Origin: Paenibacillus artemisiicola
GTDB lineage: Bacteria; Bacillota; Bacilli; Paenibacillales; Paenibacillaceae
Reading direction: 5' to 3'
Assembly: GCF_017652985.1 (NCBI RefSeq)
Contig: NZ_JAGGDJ010000021.1
Span: 25,305-89,304, forward strand
Length of the DNA: 64,000 nucleotides
A program made the position numbers and the translations under genes. Shown in pieces: positions 58,661 to 64,000 of the stretch (within the stretch, counting starts at the first letter, position 1; the number at the start of each line of letters is the position of its first letter). The notes beneath the pieces were generated by a model, which worked only from the letters and a program-made list of their open reading frames with translations, searched no databases and had not been told where the DNA came from.

Positions 58661-58690
58661 TTGAAAATCCGGTATAGCATTACATATCAT
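58661..58690 (+). promoter_or_regulatory. promoter of ABC-2 exporter operon
   Basis: TTGAAA (58661-58666), 18-base spacer, TATCAT (58685-58690) in an AT-rich patch; a TATAAA lies 9 bases further. It points to the ATPase gene. Confidence 0.45.
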
Positions 58691-58796
58691 AAAATTATAA
58701 AATGGATTGTCGTAGAGAAGCAAGTTTTATCTGATAGGAACGAATAGGGCGGACATTTCCCAGGAAATGTCGAAACGGAGAGGAGCCGGATGCTTC

Positions 58797-60053
58797 ATGC
58801 TGGCAATAGACGTCAAAGATTTAAGGAAGCAGTTCCGGGTACAGAAGAACCGGGAAGGCCTCGGCGGCGCGATGAAGGACTTGTTCAAGCGCCAGTATAA
58901 CGAGATTACCGCGGTCAAGGACATCAGCTTTCAAATCCCGCAGGGCGAGATTTGCGGTTATATCGGCGAGAACGGCGCGGGGAAATCGACCACGATCAAA
59001 ATGCTCACGGGCATTCTCGTGCCGACCTCGGGCCACCTCATGGTAAACGGCTTCGTGCCTTATAAAGAAAGGGAAAAATTCGTCCGCGGCATCGGCGTCG
59101 TCTTCGGGCAGCGCAGCCAATTATGGTGGGATATCGGCGTCATCGAGTCCTTCCAGCTGCTGCGCAAGGTGTACCGCGTGCCCGAAGCGGAGTTCAAGAA
59201 GCGGCTCGACGAGCTGGTCGAGCGGCTGCAGCTCGGCGACCTGCTGAACCGGCCCGTGCGGAAGCTCAGCCTCGGCCAGCGGATGCGCTGCGAGCTGGTC
59301 GCGTCCCTGCTGCACAACCCGTCGATCGTGTTCCTGGACGAGCCGACGATCGGCCTCGACATCGTCGTGAAGACGGAAATCCGCGAATTCTTAAAAAAAA
59401 TTAATCGGGAGCAGGGCACGACGATCCTGCTGACGACGCACGACCTGCAGGACATCGAGGCGCTTTGCTCGCGCGTGATCATGCTCGACGACGGCCGCAT
59501 CATCTACGACGGCGGCTTGGACGAGCTCAAGAACCGCTGGAGCAAAGGCCGGGAGCTGCAGTTCCAGTTCGGCGAGCAGCCGTCGATCGACGCCCTGCGC
59601 GGTCTGACGAACGGTCTGGCCGGCGTGGAATGGACCGCCGATAACGAGCTGACGGCCACGATGTGGCTGCCGCACGCGGTGAACGTCTCGGAAGCGCTGG
59701 CGCGCGTCGTCGGCGGCACGTCGGACATCCGCGACATCAAGATCATGGAGACCAATACCGACGAGATCGTCCGCGAGATCTACTCCTCCGGCTCGGCGTC
59801 GAACGACGCGGCCGCGAAGCTCGGCGCGGGCGCCGATGCGGGCGGCCGCGCCGAAGCCGCCGGCCGGTCCTATGCGGCCGGTCCGGCCGATGCGCCGCAG
59901 ACCGGCGCGGAAGACGGTGCCGGAGCTTCGGTCCAAGCGGATGCCGGAGCCGCCGGACAAGCCGAACCGGCCGCCGCGCCGTCCGCGTCCGCGGACGGCG
60001 AGCCCGTTCCGGTCGGCGCGGGCGCGTCCGCGGCCAAGGAGCCGAAGCGATGA
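58797..60053 (+). CDS. ABC-2 exporter ATP-binding protein with long C-terminal tail
   Basis: ATPase subunit (418 residues) of an export-type ABC system: Walker A GENGAGKSTTIKML, Q-loop VFGQRSQLWWDIG, signature LSLGQRMRCEL, Walker B IVFLDEPTIGLD, and switch histidine in TTHDLQDIEAL. The ATPase core ends near residue 330. The remaining 85 or so residues are Ala/Gly/Pro-rich without predicted fold, unusual for this family. ATG 58797 follows GGAGAGGAG at 11 bases. The W-W-D after the Q-loop is typical of the ABC-2 group whose two permeases follow here. Confidence 0.9.
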   Translation: MLAIDVKDLRKQFRVQKNREGLGGAMKDLFKRQYNEITAVKDISFQIPQGEICGYIGENGAGKSTTIKMLTGILVPTSGHLMVNGFVPYKEREKFVRGIGVVFGQRSQLWWDIGVIESFQLLRKVYRVPEAEFKKRLDELVERLQLGDLLNRPVRKLSLGQRMRCELVASLLHNPSIVFLDEPTIGLDIVVKTEIREFLKKINREQGTTILLTTHDLQDIEALCSRVIMLDDGRIIYDGGLDELKNRWSKGRELQFQFGEQPSIDALRGLTNGLAGVEWTADNELTATMWLPHAVNVSEALARVVGGTSDIRDIKIMETNTDEIVREIYSSGSASNDAAAKLGAGADAGGRAEAAGRSYAAGPADAPQTGAEDGAGASVQADAGAAGQAEPAAAPSASADGEPVPVGAGASAAKEPKR

Positions 60054-60844
60054 ACAGCGCGTACCTGGACCTGATCCGCATCCGGTTTCTCATGATGCTG
60101 GCGTACCGCGTCAATTATTACAGCGGCATCGTCATCTACACGATCAACATCGGCGCGTACTATTTTCTGTGGGAAGCGATCTACGGGGACCAGAAGCTGC
60201 TGGCCGGCTTCACGCTCGCGCAAATGACGACGTACGTCGCGGTTTCCTGGATGGCAAGGGCTTTTTACTTCAATAACCTCGACCGCGAGATCGCAAACGA
60301 AATCCGCGACGGCAGCGTGGCCGTGCAGTTCATCCGCCCGTACAACTACCTGTTCGTCAAGCTGATGCAGGGCTTCGGCGAAGGGCTGTTCCGGCTGCTG
60401 CTCTTCATGGGGCCGGGCCTCGCGATCGTCTGTCTGATCTTTCCGGTCAAGCTGCCGACGGATCCCGGCGTGTGGGCCGTGTATCTCGTCATGCTGCTGT
60501 TCAGCTTTCTTATTAATACGCAGATCAACATGCTCGTAGGCTTGTTCGCGTTCTTCGTCGAAAATAACGAGGGGATGCTGCGCATGAAACGGGTGCTCGT
60601 CGATCTTTTCTCCGGCGTCATCGTGCCGATCTCGTTCTTTCCGGGCTGGCTGGCCGTCACGATGAAATGGCTGCCGTTCCAGGCGATCACGTTCCTGCCG
60701 AGCTCCGTCTTCACCGGCCGGATCGCCGGGGACGAAGTACTGCGGGTCGTGGGCATTCAAGTCGTTTGGTTCGTCGTCCTGATCGTGCCGATCGCCTGGG
60801 TATGGCGTCAGGCGCGAAGCCGGCTGTTCGTGCAAGGAGGGTAA
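60050..60844 (+). CDS. ABC-2 exporter permease 1
   Basis: A 264-residue integral membrane protein with about six helices (IVIYTINIGAYYFLWEAIYG; LLLFMGPGLAIVCLIFPV; and others), including the conserved SWMARAFYFNNLDREIANEI loop (in part) and ending with VWRQARSRLFVQGG. It belongs to the ABC-2 group of permeases encoded in pairs after an ATPase of this type. ATGA overlap with the ATPase gene shows coupling. The transported substrate is unknown. Confidence 0.87.
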   Translation: MNSAYLDLIRIRFLMMLAYRVNYYSGIVIYTINIGAYYFLWEAIYGDQKLLAGFTLAQMTTYVAVSWMARAFYFNNLDREIANEIRDGSVAVQFIRPYNYLFVKLMQGFGEGLFRLLLFMGPGLAIVCLIFPVKLPTDPGVWAVYLVMLLFSFLINTQINMLVGLFAFFVENNEGMLRMKRVLVDLFSGVIVPISFFPGWLAVTMKWLPFQAITFLPSSVFTGRIAGDEVLRVVGIQVVWFVVLIVPIAWVWRQARSRLFVQGG

Positions 60845-60849
60845 GGGTC

Positions 60850-61641
60850 ATGTTTTATTGGTCGCTCGCAACGGAATACATGAAAAACTACGTCAAAACC
60901 AAACTGAGCTACCGCGCCGACTTCTGGATCGAAGTGCTGTCGGACCTGCTCTTCCAGGCGGTCAACCTCATCTTCATCCTGATCGTGTTCCGGCATACGC
61001 CGACGCTCGGCGGCTGGACCGAGGCCGAGGTGGTGTTCGTGTACGGCTACTTCATGGTGCCGTCGGGCATCTTCAGCATGCTGTTCAACATCTGGAACTT
61101 CAGCGAGCGGTATATCGTCAAAGGCGAGATGGACCGCGTGCTGACGCGTCCCGCCTACAACCTGTACCAGGTGCTGCTCGAAAATCTCGATCCGCCGGCC
61201 CTGTTCGGCTCGCTCGTCGGGGTCGTCATCATGGCGCTCAGCTGGGGCGAGCTCGGCTTGGCGTTCCACCTGACGGACTTCCTGATGCTGGCCGTCTTCA
61301 CGATCGGCTCCGTCTTGATCTACGCGGGGATCTTTACGGCGCTGACGGCGATTTCGTTCTATTCGGACGCGCCGACGGGAATTCTGCCGCTGATGTACAA
61401 TATCTCGGCTTACGGCCGGTATCCGGTCAACATTTACAACAAGGTCATCCGGTTCCTGCTGACGTGGCTGCTGCCGTTCGCCTTCACGGGCGTTATCCCG
61501 GCGTCGTACTTCCTCGGGCATAACGAGACGGGGCTGACGGACCTGGCGCCGTACACGCCGCTCATGGGCGTCGCCGTGTTCGGCCTCGGGCTGCTGGTCT
61601 GGAACCACGGCGTCAAGCGGTACCGGGGCGCGGGCTCGTGA
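60850..61641 (+). CDS. ABC-2 exporter permease 2
   Basis: Second permease, 263 residues, six predicted helices, with FWIEVLSDLLFQAVNLIFIL, YIVKGEMDRVLTRPAYNLYQ (both typical of this pair) and terminal VKRYRGAGS. ATG 60850 follows AAGGAGGG at 8-9 bases, 5 bases after the previous stop. With the two preceding genes it makes a complete heteromeric exporter. The peroxiredoxin gene follows 46 bases later with its own ribosome site. Confidence 0.87.
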   Translation: MFYWSLATEYMKNYVKTKLSYRADFWIEVLSDLLFQAVNLIFILIVFRHTPTLGGWTEAEVVFVYGYFMVPSGIFSMLFNIWNFSERYIVKGEMDRVLTRPAYNLYQVLLENLDPPALFGSLVGVVIMALSWGELGLAFHLTDFLMLAVFTIGSVLIYAGIFTALTAISFYSDAPTGILPLMYNISAYGRYPVNIYNKVIRFLLTWLLPFAFTGVIPASYFLGHNETGLTDLAPYTPLMGVAVFGLGLLVWNHGVKRYRGAGS

Positions 61642-61687
61642 CGGAACGCGCCGAAGCACGGTCTACGAACGAAGGGAGATGTGGGCG

Positions 61688-62164
61688 ATGCCAGTGAAAG
61701 CGAAAGCGATCGTGGGGAAAAAAGCGCCGGATTTCGCGCTGCCGGCCATGGGCGGACGGGAGGTCCGCCTCAGCCGGTTCGCCGGGCATAAAGTGGTGCT
61801 GTTCTTCTATCCGAAGGACCTGACGCCGGCGTGCACGCAGGAGTCGTGCGATTTTCGCGACGCCTACGCGGAGTTCGGGAAGCATAACACCGTCGTGCTC
61901 GGCATCAGCAACGATCCGGCGGAGCGGCACGAGAAGTTCGCGGCGAAGTACGAGCTGCCGTTCGAGCTGCTGGCCGACACGGAGCACAAGGTATGCGAGC
62001 TGTACGGCGTCTGGCAGATGAAGAAGCTGTACGGCCGCGAATACATGGGCCTCGTGCGCTCGACGTTCCTGATCGACGAGAAGGGCAAGCTCGTCCGGGA
62101 ATGGCGCAACCTGCGCGTGAAGGGTCACGTGCAGGAAGTGCTGGCGGCGGCCAGCGAGCTGTGA
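61688..62164 (+). CDS. bcp: thiol peroxidase/peroxiredoxin, Bcp type
   Basis: A 158-residue thioredoxin-dependent peroxiredoxin (PrxQ/Bcp). Peroxidatic C49 lies in YPKDLTPACTQESC, and the resolving C54 is five residues later on the same helix, as in Bcp of E. coli. Other blocks: APDFALPAMGG, FFYPKD, ISNDPAERHEKFAAKY, RSTFLIDEKG. ATG 61688 is 9 bases after AAGGGAG; the ATG at 61679 is too close. It removes peroxides in the cytoplasm. Confidence 0.93.
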   Translation: MPVKAKAIVGKKAPDFALPAMGGREVRLSRFAGHKVVLFFYPKDLTPACTQESCDFRDAYAEFGKHNTVVLGISNDPAERHEKFAAKYELPFELLADTEHKVCELYGVWQMKKLYGREYMGLVRSTFLIDEKGKLVREWRNLRVKGHVQEVLAAASEL

Positions 62165-62190
62165 GGGGTTAGAGCTGTACTAGCGGTATG

Positions 62191-62262
62191 AGCAAAAGAG
62201 CAAAAGGGCAGAAGAGCAAAAGAGCAGAAGAGCAAAAGAGCAAAAAGGCAGAAGAGCAATAG
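62191..62262 (+). repeat. 8-bp minisatellite, nine copies
   Basis: Nine units of AGCAAAAG, with variants AGCAGAAG, GGCAGAAG, AGCAAAAA and AGCAATAG. The array is flanked by a direct repeat AGAGCTGTA (62171 and 62261). It has purine-rich top strand in GC-rich surroundings and is noncoding. Confidence 0.9.
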
Positions 62263-62323
62263 AGCTGTAAAAGCTTAGGGGAAGGAAGCAGGACCCGCGC
62301 ACGGAGCGGGTCCCGTCGTGACC

Positions 62324-62376
62324 AAGGCGTTCGCGCAAGCCGGCATGTACCGGCTCTTGCGCGGACGCCTTTTTTG
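62324..62376 (+). terminator. strong terminator downstream of bcp
   Basis: AAGGCGTTCGCGCAAGCCGG arm with nearly complementary arm to 62370, 6-base loop, six T. A smaller GGACCCGC/GCGGGTCC hairpin precedes it (about 62291-62313). The rest of the 417-base gap to moxR is gene-free. Confidence 0.85.
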
Positions 62377-62581
62377 CGTCGCCCGGTGGCATTTCGCATG
62401 CTTCGGCTTTCCCGGCGGCGGGAGGCGGCGTTTGCGCGCGGGCTGCGGGGCGAACGGGATGCTCCGGCGTCGGCGGATTTTTGGCGTCCGCGCGGGCGAA
62501 AGGTGTAAAGCGGGCGTTTGGTGGCGAAACTAGCAAGTAGAGCATTTCACTAGGTTTGGAAGAGTAGGAGATGAAATCGGC

Positions 62582-63634
<1,053 letters not shown>

Positions 63635-63755
63635 CGGCGCGATAGGTGCGGGGCATGGCGGGCCGCGCGCGGGGAGCCGCGCGGATCGCGGATGAAGGGG
63701 CTTGTGCGCGCTCGGCGAGATCGGCGCGCGAATCGAAACGGAAAGCGGTGGGAAG

Positions 63756-64000
63756 ATGAGCACGGCGGGAACGAATCAGGGCGCGGACCGCGAGCAAGCG
63801 GCCAACGCGGCGAAGCCGGGCGCGAAGGCGTCCGGCGCGGGTGACAAGCAGGGAGCGGGAGCGGCCGGGAAGCAAGGCTCTTCGGCGGACAGGCGAAGCG
63901 GCGGCGCCCCGGCGCGGGATACCGGCGCAGGGGACGGCAGCCGGCCGGACGCGGTGGCCGCGCCCGTTCCGGGGACGGCCGGGCTGCGCGGCCGGTTCGC
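63756..64000 (+). CDS. start of a gene after moxR, truncated by window end (possibly DUF58)
   Basis: An open frame from ATG 63756 runs to the window edge (81 codons). It is Ala/Gly/Lys/Ser-rich (MSTAGTNQGADREQAANAAK, then similar) and shows no domain yet. Position directly after moxR suggests a DUF58 protein, which normally begins with membrane helices; here a long low-complexity extension would precede them. The ribosome site is modest (GGTGGGAAG). Confidence 0.5.
   Translation, partial: MSTAGTNQGADREQAANAAKPGAKASGAGDKQGAGAAGKQGSSADRRSGGAPARDTGAGDGSRPDAVAAPVPGTAGLRGRF

Noticed and set aside
62169..62399. minus-strand Leu/Phe/Cys-rich frame over the 8-bp array
   Set aside because: It is produced by translating the tandem repeat; no ribosome site and no conserved feature.

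Overview
The window reads as chromosome of a GC-rich, low-repeat member of the Paenibacillaceae (Paenibacillus/Cohnella type). This is an inference from several things seen together. Ribosome sites are strong AGGAGG types. There are cre-like CcpA sites and a PerR-like box. YesM/YesN-type two-component pairs sit beside LplABC-type sugar importers. Typical Bacillales housekeeping genes are present (yneF, LCP protein, LepB, MoxR, AcnA, Mn-Sod). I found no rRNA, tRNA, CRISPR array, insertion sequence, integrase or phage gene.

Layout. 1-3.2 kb: dps (minus) with a PerR-like box over its promoter, galU, a His/Met-rich YtkA-like exported protein, and a small membrane protein. 3.4-7.2 kb: arabinose module araR-araD-araB, with an AraR-type palindrome placed exactly inside the promoter spacer; araA is absent from the window. 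7.4-8.7 kb: a lone ankyrin-repeat protein. 8.9-19.4 kb: glycan locus 1, made of a sensor kinase, an AraC-type response regulator, two LplB/LplC-type permeases, a large solute-binding lipoprotein, and two tandem DUF4091/GH123-like proteins that both keep an Asp-Glu pair. 19.6-22.3 kb: a collagen-like protein (minus), an alpha/beta hydrolase, a roughly 108-bp inverted repeat and a lipoprotein. 22.5-32.3 kb: glycan locus 2, made of regulator, kinase, sugar-binding lipoprotein, two permeases and a 1028-residue GH2 beta-galactosidase. Arabinose kinase/epimerase, a GH2 beta-galactosidase and two importer systems in 30 kb suggest a region devoted to plant or host glycans. The substrates are inferred.

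32.5-36 kb: sodA (minus) and the dTDP-rhamnose genes rfbC-rfbB-rfbD without rfbA. 36-38.1 kb: a MarR regulator, a luciferase-like flavin monooxygenase and a broken FMN reductase that was probably its reductase partner; matching 22-bp dyads precede the first two genes. 38.1-46.4 kb: GNAT, DUF402 phosphatase, signal peptidase I, queG, yneF, folE, an anchored alpha/beta hydrolase (minus), an IclR regulator and a GT4 glycosyltransferase. 46.5-64 kb: acnA (minus), an amidase_6 protein, ddl, a small protein overlapping uvsE, an inositol-phosphatase-family protein, a GntR/DUF1648 pair, hemL and an LCP protein (both minus), a three-gene ABC-2 exporter, a Bcp-type peroxiredoxin, and moxR followed by a gene cut by the window edge.

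Start codons were usually moved from the longest frame to the codon 5-11 bases after a visible Shine-Dalgarno sequence. Functions rest on recognisable motifs and gene order only; no database search was possible.
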